From the NCBI GenBank assembly GCA_032717465.1, contig CM064681.1:12549454-12613453 (forward strand): a stretch of DNA of 64,000 nt. Direction: 5' to 3'. Below are positions 32,881 to 44,139 of the stretch, piece by piece (the stretch's first letter is position 1; each line of letters opens with the position of its first letter). The notes below the pieces were generated by a model. The model was given only the letters and a program-made list of their open reading frames with translations. It did not search any database and was not told the DNA's origin. The DNA comes from Coenobita brevimanus. Its lineage: Eukaryota; Arthropoda; Malacostraca; Decapoda; Coenobitidae. The position numbers and the translations under genes were made by a program.

Positions 32881-32931
32881 ACAATATATATACAATATGA
32901 TGTAAAAGAAGATATCCAAAATGTCTCTTGC

Positions 32932-32935
<4 letters not shown>

Positions 32936-32972
<37 letters not shown>

Positions 32973-33241
32973 GGCAGGAGAGGGGCAAGGTTAAATGAAT
33001 TGTCGGCATGACGGGGGGTGGTGGTGGTGGAGGCATTGTCAGGCTGAGAGAGAGATGGAGGAAGGGGAAAGAGAATGAATGAAAATCAATCATGGTACTG
33101 CAATAACGGGTCATCTGTCGCCGTATACAAAAAATGATATATATCACTAAATATAACAAAACCAAATTAACAAATGAAAGCACAATTATAAATAACTTAT
33201 AAAAGAATCAAAAGCACTCAGGGTGGCTCACATCTCCCACC

Positions 33242-33290
<49 letters not shown>
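32936..33290. repeat. (AG)n microsatellites
   Basis: GA runs lie at 32,936-32,968 and 33,243-33,290, inside the inverted-repeat element. Confidence 0.85.
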
Positions 33291-33294
<4 letters not shown>

Positions 33295-33370
33295 GTATAG
33301 AAAACGTGGCAACACTGTACACAGGTGCGGGCCACACCACAGGCGCAAATTTACGTGAGTACTACTATAG

Positions 33371-34019
33371 TTGGCCATTTGAGTGTTGCCATGTACCTAA
33401 AGATGTGCACATTTATTCATAACGGCAAGTGGTTTTTGCTTATATATAGTGCTAAGAAGCTGGATTGCTAGTTAGATTGTGCTGGAGAATTCCCAATGTT
33501 TCTCGTAGTTCCGTTACGAGTCAGAGTTGCCAGTTAGCCTGCTGTTTGTGAGCATAGTTATTTTGTAAGTTGTAGATTAATTTTTGTGGTGTTTTTCTCT
33601 ATAAGGTTATATTTATGTGATTGTTAAAATATGTAATTTTACCTCATTTTGTATGCTAAATAACTTAGTGTTATGTAAAGCAAGAAAACTCTGGCCTATT
33701 TTGGATGTCTCCGAATTGGTAACTGTTGAAACCGTTGCTCCCTCGAAAATGCACGAGAACTGTGAAGAAGTGTAGCTCACTCTAGAATATAGGAAGCTTA
33801 GGTCTATATAAGGATGAGGAAGAGATTGGAGCAGTTTTCAGTCGGTTTTCAGTTCAGTTTGAATATAGTTCAGTGTCAGTGCAGTATTATGCATTATCGA
33901 TCATTTGACGTCTGTTGCAATATCATCAGTTGTCAATCAGCAGCCACGACTTACACCCCCCCCCCCTACTCGCCCCTGAGATCTAAAGTACATTACATTA
34001 TTCAGTCAAATAGGGCATA
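33371..34019. other. Intergenic, no feature seen
   Basis: AT-rich DNA with a short C run at 33,956-33,966 and no coding or repeat signal. Confidence 0.4.
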
Positions 34020-34119
34020 GTCTCATTCAACTCACCGATGTCAGCCAACATAACATAGAGTCTGAAATCTGTTCTATATTTCTAACTGAAATGTGGCAAA
34101 GTTTTTGGTTTGTTTTATT

Positions 34120-34615
34120 GGAAATACCATTATATTTTTTATCAGCTTCTTTCATTCACTTCTGAAAGTGAATCTGGCTGTGCAACCCACCACTCCATCG
34201 ACACTCCCTCAATTTTTACCGTGTTGATAACGGTGAGATTAGTGATCACGTTGTTCGTCTCTTATAATAAGGTCGATTACATATTTTCTTTCTCCATTTG
34301 GGCTTCTCTATGTCCATTTTCTCCTCGTTATTTTGTAGAACATGTTCACTATCCACATGTCATACACTTCAGGAAAATTTACCACCGTTTCACCTATCAC
34401 TCATCTCTCTTGCTCCAAATTTTCCTATACTTGCTTCTCCATTTTTCGATTTGTCAGCATCTGCATTGAAGTCTTCCATGAGTATAGTATAATTACCTAG
34501 TATTTTCTTCCATAATCTGGGATATATCATGAAATGTCTCTGTTTCTTCATTAGTGCTTTGAAAAGAGGGTACATATACTTGTGTTACTTTCACATCTTC
34601 TCTCCTTGTCAATTC
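34120..34615 (-). mobile_element. RTE/BovB-type LINE endonuclease fragment (decayed)
   Basis: Read on the minus strand, broken frames give a YVPSFQSTNEETETF-like block, then ILMEDFNADADKSKNGE (a degraded version of the GDFNAKVG region of apurinic-type endonucleases). Next come a WRSPNGE phrase and a SVDGVVGC/AQPDS end. This order matches the endonuclease of RTE/BovB-type LINEs (often annotated craniofacial development protein 2-like). It differs from the RTE-B nuclease at 11.4-12.1 kb, so a third RTE family is present. Many stops; dead. Confidence 0.6.
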
Positions 34616-35095
34616 CTCATTCTCCATTCTCATCACCCCATCCTTCCTCCCCCTTACCTACCCACCCGCCACCTCACTCACATACTTTCTCTTAGTTAGT
34701 CTCATTCTCCATTCTCACCATCCCATCCCTCCTACCCTTACCCACCCTCCAAATCACTCACATGCACTCTCCTGGTCAGTCTGTTTCCATTCACTCCCTC
34801 CATCTCCTCATTCTCCTCCTCACTCACATACTCCTTTTTAGTCAGTCTCATTCTTCATTCTATCCACCCCATCCCTCCATCTCATGCTTAGTCTCTCACT
34901 CACATACGCTCTCCTGGCCAGTATCTCACTCTTCATTCTCCCCACCTTATCCCTCCATCTCGTCCTTGGTTCCCCTCTCATTCGCATAGACTCCAAGACC
35001 GTCTTTCATTCTCTGTTCTCTCCACTCCATCCCTCCATCTCATCATTGGCCTCCCTCTCACTTACATACATTACCCTAGTCGGTCTGTAATTCTC
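34610..35095 (-). repeat. Tandem array derived from the RTE-A C-terminal coding region
   Basis: Six units, 65-85 bases apart, carry CACTCACATAC-type anchors (near 34,674, 34,754, 34,821, 34,900, 34,975 and 35,060), CCATCCCTCCATCTCATC and TCTCCT(G/T)G(G/T)(C/T)CAGTCT. The same order occurs once in the reverse complement of RTE-A, in the part encoding RLTKRVYVSEVEGGRG and RPRMRWRDGVERYM (about 14,900-14,985). A small piece of the LINE has therefore been amplified in place. Confidence 0.75.
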
Positions 35096-35214
35096 CATCA
35101 TTTTAATAGTGACAAATATAGCTCAGTAACATACAAAATTATATTGAGGTGTAATGAGCAGAACATATCACTGTGGAAGAGCTGCGGAAAAAAAAAAAAA
35201 ATGACGCTGGATTT

Positions 35215-35249
35215 CTTATGATTTATTTTTGTGTTGATGGGAAACGAAG

Positions 35250-35295
<46 letters not shown>

Positions 35296-35590
35296 AATGA
35301 TGACGTGTTTGTGTTAGTGCTTTTTTTGGTGGAGAAATAGGTGATGATGATAAAGATGGTGATGGTGTTGCCGTTTTCTTTTTTTTGTTGATGGGGAAGT
35401 GTTGATGATGATGATGATAATCATGATATGTTTGCGTATGTTTTTTTTTTTTTTTTATGCAGTTAGGTAAAGAGGCTATGATGATGATGATGATGATGAT
35501 GATACGTTTGTGTTACTTTATATTGTCGGTGGAGAAGGAGCTCGGGATGATGATGATGATGATGATAAGACTTCCGTTAGGGTAGAGTTT
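35215..35590. repeat. (GAT)n minisatellite, ~90-110 bp units
   Basis: GATGATGAT runs (at about 35,250, 35,345, 35,405, 35,478 and 35,548) alternate with related spacers containing GTTTGTGTTA and GTTGATGGGGAAG or GGTGGAGAA. The triplet runs are part of a larger unit. Confidence 0.75.
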
Positions 35591-35799
35591 TCTCTAAACA
35601 TGAATCTTTAAATGGAATTAATATTTGATGATAATAATGAACATGATTAAAGCTGTTTTGTTAATATACAGTCATGAGCCAAAGTTTGCTGGCATTTCTT
35701 TGCTGGCTGTAACAGAGGAATGTATTAAATGAATGATTATTAAATGACTTCAGTGTGAAGCACGTCAATAAAAATTAAAATGAAGGATATTCTGTGATG

Positions 35800-36103
35800 G
35801 AAAGGATTATATGAGCTGCTTTATATGTTAGCAATATGAAACACACAACGAATGTGTTACATGAACTATTTTTATGTGATAGCAATGTGAAACACAACAA
35901 ATGTGAATGAGAAGGAAGGATGCTTTCTGTCGTTTGTAGGAGAATGAGAAAAATGGAAGTGTTATATGAACTCTCTGTGTGTGATAGTAAAATTTATGAA
36001 ACACACGACAAAATTGAACAAGAAAGAATACTTTTTTTTTTTTTTTTTTTTGAGGAGCGGGAAATGTGGAAAATGTTATATGAGTTGTTTTTATGTGATA
36101 TCA
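35800..36103. repeat. Tandem repeat, TTATATGAACT-TTTTTATGTGATA units
   Basis: Four diverged units near 35,806, 35,860, 35,962 and 36,075 share TTATATGA(A/G)CT, TTATGTGATA and ATGAAACACAC(A/G)AC. The last unit meets the RTE-A copy at 36,104. Confidence 0.65.
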
Positions 36104-37480
36104 GTATGGAGGATTAGAAGTCAGGTATAATTATTCCTCTGTACAAAGGAAAGAGTGAAAAAGAAGTGTGTGGTAATAATAAGGGCATTTGTCTTCTTAG
36201 TATAATAGCAAAAGTGTATGGTAGGATACTTGTTGACAGAGTTAGGAAAATAACAGAGGTATTAGTTGGAGAAGAACAGGGAAGTTTTAGGAAGGGAAGA
36301 GGTTGTGTAAATCAAATATTCATTCTCAGGTCCTTAGCGAAAAAGCTTCTAGAGAGGAGAAAGAATTTGACTGCGGCCGTCATGGATTTGGATAAAACAT
36401 ATGACAAGGTGGATAGACAAGGTATGTGGAAAGTATTAAGAATATATCGAGTAAATGAAAAGCTGCTGAATGCCATGAAGAGTATGTATGAGGACGCTAA
36501 GGCTGCAGTGCGTATGGATAGTGACCTGAGTGATTTTTTAATTTTGAATGTTGGATTGAAACAGGGATGTGTCATGTCCCTGTGGTTGTTCAGTCTGTGT
36601 GTGGTTGTGGTTGGGGTTATAAAAGGGGTACAAGGTAGGGCAGTGGATGTTGCAGCGACCCTAATGAGAGAGGTCAGTGTGAGGAAATTTCCTGTACTGT
36701 TTTTCAGATGATAGGGTAACGTTAAGTAAAGACGAAGGGGAACTGCAAGGCTTGGTGAATGAGTCTGAGAAAGTGTGTAAGAAACGGAATCTAAAGGTGA
36801 ACGTAGGGAAGAGTAAAGTTATGGTCTTTGAGGGAAATGAAACCATTGAATGTACAGTCAGACCGGATGAAGGGGAAATGCAAAATGTGAGTGTAAGTAC
36901 TTGGGTAGTGTGATGAGTAAGGATGGAAGTTTAGAGGGTGAAGTGCTTGAAATGGTACAACAGGGAAGAAAGGTTACTGGATCTCTGAAAGCAGTGATAA
37001 GGAACAGGGAAGTGACCATGGAAGTAAAAAGGTCGCTGCATGGCAGTATCATGATACCAACCCTAACGTATGGAAGTGAAGCTTGGATGTGTTGGAAGGA
37101 CACAAGAATGAGAGCAGTGGAAATGAGTTACTTGAGAGGAGCGTGCGGCGTTACATGGAGAGACAAATTGACAAATGAGGAAGTGAAGGAGCGTTGTGGT
37201 ATGGATGTGGATGTGATAGAAAGCATTAAGAGAAATACACAGAGGTAGTTTGGCCATGTGGAGAGGATGAAGAGGGAGAGACTAACGAGGAGAGCGTATG
37301 CGAGTGAGGTGGAGGGGGGGAGAGGGAGGGGGAGGCCGAGGAGGAGGTGGAGGGATGGAGTGGAGAAGTATATAAGAGAGGGGGGTGTGAGCTGGGAGAA
37401 AGGCAGTGCAATGGCGTTGGACAGGGCGACATGGAGGCGATTTGTTTGTGGCCACCTCTTACGGGATTGAGGCGTCCGTC
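36104..37480 (+). mobile_element. RTE-A LINE, 5'-truncated copy (decayed)
   Basis: The copy begins within the RT at the EDWKSGIIIPLYKGK region. The frame at 36,166-36,711 holds GICLLSIIAKVYGRIL, EEQGSFRKGRGCVNQIF, VMDLDKTYDKVDRQGMWKVL and LKQGCVMSLWLFSL. The FADD site is broken (FFR then stop at 36,711). The C-terminal domain follows at 36,901-37,470 with LGSVMSKDGSLEGEVLE, MSYLRGACGVTWRDKLTN and RPRRRWRDGVEKYI. The 3' end reads GTGGCCACC, TTGAGGCGTCCG and then GATAGATAGACAGACAG. It is inactive. Confidence 0.87.
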
Positions 37481-38457
37481 AGTATGATAGATAGACAGAC
37501 AGTATTACGCACAAAATAAAAAGGTTTCTTGTTTCTAAGTAAGAAAATTGGATATTCCTAACGATTTTGAATGGAACATCCAGGGAGGCGCTGGCCCCGT
37601 GAGGGGCGGCCCTTGAGGGTCCCACCCCTCCTGAAACAAGACCCTAGGGGAAGCCGATCCATTGTGCAAAATTTAGTTTTATAATCCTCTTCTCACAAGG
37701 CTTGGACCCCATTCTTCTAGAAAGTACAGTAATTTAGTTAGGGAGTGACATATGGAATCTGCTTACCAAACTACCACCCTACCCATCCACCAGCATTCCC
37801 CCTTGCCTGTTTGCCTACTATATGACCTTCCAACCATGCACACCTATCAGCCATGTACGGTACATATCGCTCACCAAATCTTATCTACCCATATACCAAT
37901 ATTCAGCCTATTCACCTACCTACCTACCCGTATACCGAGCCACTCTATATGTCTCCCTGTTTGCCCACCTACCTACCTGCCTACCTAAAGACCGACCCAT
38001 CTACCTATCTACGTACCTACCTGCTGATGATCCTAACTCCCCTTTTACAGACCCATCTACCTATCTACTTAACTACCAATCCACCAACCCACCAACTTAT
38101 CTGCTTATTTACCAAACTGCCAAGTTAACAATCTATCTACCTACCAAATTACTTACCAACATATCTGCCCAGCTACCTACCTGTCTTCCTGTGTTTCAAC
38201 CTCTCTGTCTGCTTACCCACCTTCATGAAGAGAGTATGGTGACTGGCAGATAGGTAGGTAGGTAGGTGAAGGAATTGATCCGAAGCCTATAAAATGATAT
38301 GCAAAACTGTCAAAACTTATGTCTGTAAGTCTGCTTGCCTCTCACTCACTCTCTGTCTGTTTGCTTGCCTCTCATTCTCTCACTCTCTGTCTGTCTGTCT
38401 GTCTGTCTCTGTCTATCTGTCTGTCTGTCTGTCTGTCTCTGTCTCTGTCTCTCTCTC

Positions 38458-38504
<47 letters not shown>

Positions 38505-38700
38505 TATCAACAGTCTGACCTCTAGCTTGCAAAGTCTGACCTCAGACCTGCTTATTCTAATCTCTGACTACAAAGTCTGAACTCTGACCTGCTCAGCCTA
38601 ACCTCTGACCTGCTCAGGTCATGATATGCTTTCGGAGCTACTCCCAAGCCCCCGTTTAAGATGGGATTCTCCTGCTGTGTGTGTTCTTAGGCGTTTACTA
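37481..38700. repeat. Simple-repeat region: (CTAC)n/(CTAT)n and (TCTG)n(TC)n
   Basis: A short unassigned GC-rich block (37,570-37,630) is followed by a diverged CTACC/CTATC array at 37,900-38,200 and a TCTG/TC array at 38,330-38,505. Several copies of CTCTGACCTGCTCAG-like words lie at 38,515-38,620. There is no gene. Frames here are all Ser/Leu/Thr/Tyr/Pro-rich translations of the repeats. Confidence 0.7.
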
Positions 38701-39292
38701 GAGTCTTCGTGTTGAAAGAGGAAGATGAGTATGTGCGCCTTTTAATTTGCAGGTTTGAGAGTTGGCTTAGCTTAGAAAATAGGAAAAACAGGGAAGTAAT
38801 TTTGTGGTAAATGACAGGCTGAAAGGTTGGAAAAATGAGGCTGGTATGATGGATGCTGAGGCCATGCATGTAGAGGAAGTGGAAGCAGAAGTGATAGGCA
38901 AGATAGACAACTTAAAACCTAGGTTAGTTAAGGATGAGACCAGGACAGGCCATTGAGATGGCTTACAGCCAGCCAAGGAAGGGTGCAAGGCTATAATAAG
39001 TAACACTGATAGGAGTATACGTATTAGGAATAGGTGTCAGGTTCTAGAAGATGAAGTACAGGATGAGCCTAACCCCATACTTGCCGGGAATTCGTTGATC
39101 AGTAATCGGGAAAAGGAGTTTTGTACCACGGGTTGTAGTAGGAGGTGCTTTTGCTTTCCTTGGTGTAAGTTATAGGACGGTACTGAAAAAGATGATGACT
39201 TAGTCTGCAACACCTTATAAGATTCGGTCTATGTTACTGTGGTTGGAGCTAATAACGTAGCTTCAGGCAGGTCAGTGGAGATACTTAGGAAG
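38700..39292 (+). mobile_element. CR1/L2-like LINE, ORF1 (SGNH-type) fragment, outer shell of nested stack
   Basis: Broken plus-strand frames give CQVLEDEVQDEPNPILAGNS followed by FCTTGCSRRCFCFPW and then VYVTVVGANNVASGRSVEIL with RKF. This order (a (G/I)(D/N)S-type start, a cysteine-rich turn, and a VHVGTNDxxRG-like block) matches the esterase-like ORF1 of some CR1/L2 LINEs and related retroelements, from family knowledge. The fragment is cut at 39,293 by the poly(A) of jockey J2. The same LINE seems to resume beyond 51,870. Confidence 0.5.
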
Positions 39293-39406
39293 TTTTTTTT
39301 TTTTTTTTTTTATGTGAGGAAGAAGGAACCAAAGGAAACGACCCCGCAAAACTGCTCCTTCCAAGAGAAAAACAAAATACAAGAGAGAGCCAAATTCAAG
39401 ATCCGA

Positions 39407-40260
39407 TCATTTCAAGATGCCTGGACACACTGCGTTTGAAACACTGGAGATCATAGGAAGCAGGAAATACAGACAGAGGGAGACAGTTCCAGAGTTGACC
39501 TGTTGCATAAATGAAGGACTGAGAGTAACGGTTAACTCTTGCATTAGAGAGTTGGACAGAAAAGGGATGAGAGTTTGTTGATAGAAGGGTGCTACGCGCC
39601 CGTCGTAGATATGGAGGAATGCATGCAGACAGTTAAGAGGAGCAGTGACCATTGAAGTAGCGATAGAAAAGAGATAAAGATGCAACAGTGCGGCAAAGAG
39701 ACAGAGGTTGAAGGAAGTCAGTAAAAGGAGGAGAGTTAATAAGACGAAAAGCCTTTGACTCCAACCTATTGAGAAGAGCTGTATGTGGGGAGCCTCCCCA
39801 CACATGAGAGTTATACTGCATGCAGGGGTGGATAAAACCCCTGTATAGAGTCAACATTTGTGCAGGGGTAAAGAAGGAATGGAGTCGGCTTAGCACACCC
39901 AATCTCTTGGAAGCAGATTTTACAAGAGATGTAATATGATCTTTCCAAGATAAGTCCCGAGTAAATGAAACCCCAAGCATGTTTAAGGATGATGCAGGAT
40001 TAAGTTAAGTATTATTAAACATTAGTGGGTATATCTGTTGAAGATTTTGTCGGGTTCATAGGTGTAAAAACTGAGTTTTTGATGCATTCAGAACAACCAG
40101 ATTATTTTTCCCCAGTCAGAAATACGAGCCAAGTCAGACATTAGGTGTGTCATAGCCTCATCCCTTGTTTGTTGAAGTAACTGCAGAGATGGACGTTGCG
40201 GGAACCGAATGGAAAGGTGAAGGGTGGAGTCATCAGCGTATGAGTGGATAGCATTAGATG
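39407..40260 (-). pseudogene. J2 reverse transcriptase C-terminus
   Basis: Minus-strand frames resume after the mariner-type insertion at SNAIHSYAD and carry the end of the RT. LGVSFTRDLSWKDHITSLVK lies at about 39,975-39,910, then GVLSRLHSFFTPAQMLTLYR and CMQYNSHVWGGSPHTALLNR. The coding end lies near 39,420. Two overlapping frames (39,633-39,980 and 39,407-39,805) show a shift. It aligns with J1 8240-8836. Confidence 0.82.
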
Positions 40261-40262
40261 TA

Positions 40263-41379
40263 CAGTTGCGAGCAGATGACTCGAGGCCACCTAGTCCACC
40301 AACATGTTAGTGTTTTATCTGGTAACAGTGGTAGCTATGAACTTGATCGATATTCAGTCGGCTGTTCGGACAAAACTAACCCATTGATAATTTGTCAGTG
40401 TGCAGCTCTAACTGGTCTCCAATCAGTATCACGCAAGTAAACATATTATATGTCATACACATGGTAATTATATTTATAACCATAGTATTACAACATAGGC
40501 ATCCAAAGATTGGTGCGTTCATTCATGTGTGACACGGGTATCGGTTGTGATTTATTTGGTTCGACTACTGTTGTGAACCAAACAACCTTTACCAGTTTTC
40601 AAGAGATATACCATAGGGTTATCAGCTTCTCCGCGACCTAGCATTATCACAAAAATGCCGCCATGCCAGTCATCTCTCACCGTGAACCTCACTTTCGTCG
40701 AAGTCTAAATCCGAAGCAGGTGGGAGAGTTAAAGGTTCACTCCACAGTAGGCGGAACAGGGGGAGGGGTGTGTGGGAATTATAAGGAGGGTGGTGGGTGA
40801 GGAAGGGAGGGACGAGGTGGGACGTCAGATGGGAGGAGGAGGGGGCAGGCGGTTGGCTGCGGTAATAAACGCGTATGAGATTAAAGGGTGTAATAAGTTT
40901 GTTTTGACATACGCAACCAGTGTTTGTTTAATATTCGAGTGGTAAAGTCGAACGATTACTCTCTATAAATATTTATCATCATGAACGGGCCAATTGGTTC
41001 CACCTTCATGCCTCTCCCCACACGTGGCGTCACGTGGTGCCTCCGTCACAAACCGAGGTGGTGATGGAGCTGCACACTCAGGATATCCGTGTGTCTCACA
41101 TGAATGAACGCACCATTATTTAGATGCCTATGTTGTAATAGTATGGTTATAAATATTTCTACCATGTGTACAACACGTTAATCATTATCAATATAATACG
41201 TTTACTTGCATGATATTGATTGGAGACCAGTTAGAATTGTAATTTGACTATTTATCTCTAAGTTTGTGTCGCCTGATCAACCGACTGAATCACGGTCAAG
41301 TTCACAGCAACCACTGTTACCAGATAAAACACCAACATGTTGGAGGACTACGTGGCCTCGAGTCATCTGCTCGCAACTG
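40263..41379. mobile_element. Tc1/mariner-type non-autonomous element, 1117 bp, long TIRs
   Basis: The element starts CAGTTGCGAGCAGATGACTC and ends GAGTCATCTGCTCGCAACTG, with TA directly outside both ends (40,261-40,262 and 41,380-41,381). Joining the outer flanks restores the jockey reading CTGTACATCTAA seen in J1 near 7970, so the target and TA duplication are clear. The inverted repeats extend about 280 bases, to the TGCGTTCATTCATGTG phrases at about 40,510-40,530 and 41,097-41,115. The ~560 bp interior is non-coding. CAGT start with TA duplication points to Tc1/mariner. Confidence 0.88.
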
Positions 41380-41381
41380 TA

Positions 41382-41977
41382 CAGCTCAGAAGATCATTGA
41401 TGAATAAAAGGAAGAGAGTTGGTGATAGGACAGAGCCCTGAGGAACACCATTGTTAATAGATCTAGGAGAAGAACGATGGCCTTCTACAACAGTGGCTAT
41501 AGAACAACCAGAAAGGAAGCTATAGATGAAGGCACAGATAGAAGAATAGAAACCGTAAGAGGGCAGTTTGGAAATTAAAGATTTATGCCAGGCTCGATCG
41601 AAAGCCTTTGAGATGTCAAGTGCAATGGCAAAGCTTTCACCAAAGTCCCCAAAGGAGGATGACCAGGAGTCTGAAAGGTAGGTGAGAAGATCGCCTGTGG
41701 AGCGTCCCTGACGGAACCCATACTGACGATCAGAAAGAAAGTTGTGATAGGAAAGATGCTTTAAAATTTTTCTATTTAGAATAGACTCAAAAACTTTTGA
41801 GACACAAGATGTTAAAGCAACTGGACAATAGTTAGAGGGTTGGGAATGGTCACTCTTCTTTGGGACTGGCTGAATGAGAGCAAACTTCCAGCAAGAAGGA
41901 AAGGTACCGTACAGCTCTGGACAGAAATTCGTGATACAGGGTAATCTGCCACCAGAGGTCAGGTTAATCGCACACAT
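41382..41977 (-). pseudogene. J2 reverse transcriptase core
   Basis: Minus-strand RT blocks are intact in one frame: KFALIQPVPKKSDHSQPSNY, PVALTSCVSKVFESILNRKI, YGFRQGRSTGDLLTYLSDSW, ALDISKAFDRAWHKSLISKL and NNGVPQGSVLSPTLFLLFIN, ending DLLSC. The first catalytic aspartate (ALDISKAFD) is present. The YADD site falls on the other side of the mariner-type insertion. The first ~20 codons of the frame (MCAINLTSGGRLPCITNF) belong to the foldback element. The closest match in this window is J1. Confidence 0.85.
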
Positions 41978-42299
41978 CTACCCCCCCCCAACTCCCCCTC
42001 CTTACCCCTACCAAACACTGATTTGTTGGGCGGATGGACGGAGAAATGAAGCTTCGCTCACTCTCAAATCTTGCCGCATGTAATGTTACTAACATTTATC
42101 TTACTATTAGGTGTATTATCAAGTGCATAAATCCATCTTCAGTTCCATGAGAAGTGATTACATCGAAGTTATATCAGATTTCAATACAATGACCTTAATG
42201 TATAGAGTCTGGTTTCCAAATACTTTTCCAACGTGTTCTAAGCGATAGACTAAAATCCAAGTAACAATTGAAAGTTATATGGCCAGATAAGTCCCTCTC

Positions 42300-43232
42300 T
42301 TGCCTTGTCATCTGGACAGACACATATACACCCACCTACTTATCCACCTACCCACTCAACCCATCCAACACAACCCACCGACCTCACCCTTGCCACCCAC
42401 CCAGCCCACCGATCCCTGCTATCCACCTTGCTAACTCGCGAAAGCCTCACACGAAGTTCACCCAACAATGCCACTCAACTCATTTACTCATTCACTTCTC
42501 TACCCTGAACCCATCTAGCCACCCAACCCAACCACCCACTTAGATCATCCCGACAACCTAATCGTCTCAGCCACCCTGGCGACTAACGGTGTCCACTCAC
42601 CTTGGCGAGTCACTTTAAGCCACACATGCCCACAACCTGTCTTGCCCACCGACCCCTACCACCCACCTCACCACTCATAAATTCTACCCACCTTCCCACT
42701 CACGAATTCCCCCCACCCTGGTTACCCAACAATGCCATCCATCTCATCCATCCACACAACCCTCCCACCTCTCCCTGAACACTCCCCACCCACCTCACCC
42801 TGCCCATCCTGTCCACCCACTCCTCCCACCGATCCACCCGCCCATCCACCCTTCTTACCCAACCCCATTCACTCCGCCACCCCATTCACCCTTTTCAATC
42901 CAACCCCATTCATTCCGCCACCCTATTCACCCATTTGAACCCGACTTATCCATTAAACTCACCTTATCCAAACCTAACTTACCGACCCTTCCCCAACCAC
43001 CGACATATCCAGCCACCTACCCACCCAGCCCACCAAACGCATCCGCTCACTAACCCATTTACCTCTACAACCCACCCAAAACCACTCCACACACAACACC
43101 CAACAATTGCCCCCCCCCCCCTTCTCCACCATTACCACTGTCTACCCACCCTGGCGATGCACCGAACTACCACACCCACCAACTCAACCTCATCAACTCC
43201 ACCCACCCAACCAACTGACTCACATACACACC
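42300..43232. repeat. CCACCC-rich minisatellite in left foldback arm
   Basis: Pyrimidine- and A-rich diverged units with CCACC, CCATCC and ACCCACCCA words. The right arm carries its inverted counterpart at about 46,165-47,030. The long minus frame at 45,870-46,748 and plus frames here are Pro/Thr/His-rich translations of this repeat and not genes. Confidence 0.7.
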
Positions 43233-43271
43233 CAGAGAGAGAGAGAGAGAGAGAGAGACTGACACATTAAA

Positions 43272-43566
43272 GCGCGTCCACACGTGTGCGCGAGCAAGTG
43301 CTGGCAACATGTAAGCAACACTGTAACGACCACGCTGCAAACATGCTGGGAACAGCAGCGTCCAGACCATGTTGGCAACATCATGATGAAGTCTCAACTG
43401 CCTGGTATGGATACACATATCCCATCACCTCTCCTGCAAGTCTTTGAAGCTGCACTGAAACATGTTTGCATACATCTGTCCAAATACTGCTGCAAACATG
43501 TTCCCGAACATGTTGCCTGCCGTGTTGCCAATATATGTTCGAGAGCACGTGTGGACTTGCCCTAAG
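43272..43566. mobile_element. MITE, ~295 bp, GTCCACACGTG inverted ends
   Basis: GTCCACACGTG at 43,276-43,286 and CACGTGTGGAC at 43,546-43,556 are perfect inverted copies. Flanking AGCGC and TGCCCTAAG complete imperfect ends. GGCAACATG-type motifs in both orientations lie just inside (43,303, 43,371, 43,505). The interior is non-coding. It lies in the loop of the foldback element. Confidence 0.65.
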
Positions 43567-43572
43567 AGAAAC

Positions 43573-43701
<129 letters not shown>

Positions 43702-44139
43702 GGAGTAGTTCACAACGACGTCACACACTCATCATCCTCAGTGGTTGTTTATCCCCGAGGAAGATTGACCCCACGTCTTACGAATTACTGTTTGATGGTT
43801 GACTGTATAGTCATTGAACAGTATGAACAGTATGTAATATAGTACTGAAATTAGCATAGTTATGATAGTTAATATTTTACCAAAGTATTCGCTCATTTAA
43901 ACTATTGCCAATTGGATGGCATATCATGAAATCCTAATGGAAACACATGCATAATATACTTGAATTAAAGGGTTTATGTCGGAGATACGAGTCAATGTTC
44001 TATACAAGCTGCTACTGGAACAGTACTAGACACTTGCACATCTCATCCGTCCCCTTCACCGTCTCCAAATCATTCCTCCCTCGTTTCCCACGCTTCCGCG
44101 CGCGCATGTGTGTGTGTGTGTGAGTGTGTGTGTGTGCAT

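Larger units (their letters stand above)
32175..33370. mobile_element. 1.2 kb inverted-repeat element, superfamily unresolved
   Basis: The left end CTATAGTAGGACTCGCGTAA and right end ending CGTGAGTACTACTATAG are inverted copies over about 70 bases, including TGTGGTGTGGCCCGCACCTG and GTGCCACGTTT/GTTGCCACGTTTT. A TA pair lies at each edge, which could be a TA duplication (mariner-type), but the flanks are otherwise dissimilar. The interior has a ~233 bp duplication and (AG)n tracts and no transposase. It is non-autonomous. Confidence 0.68.
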
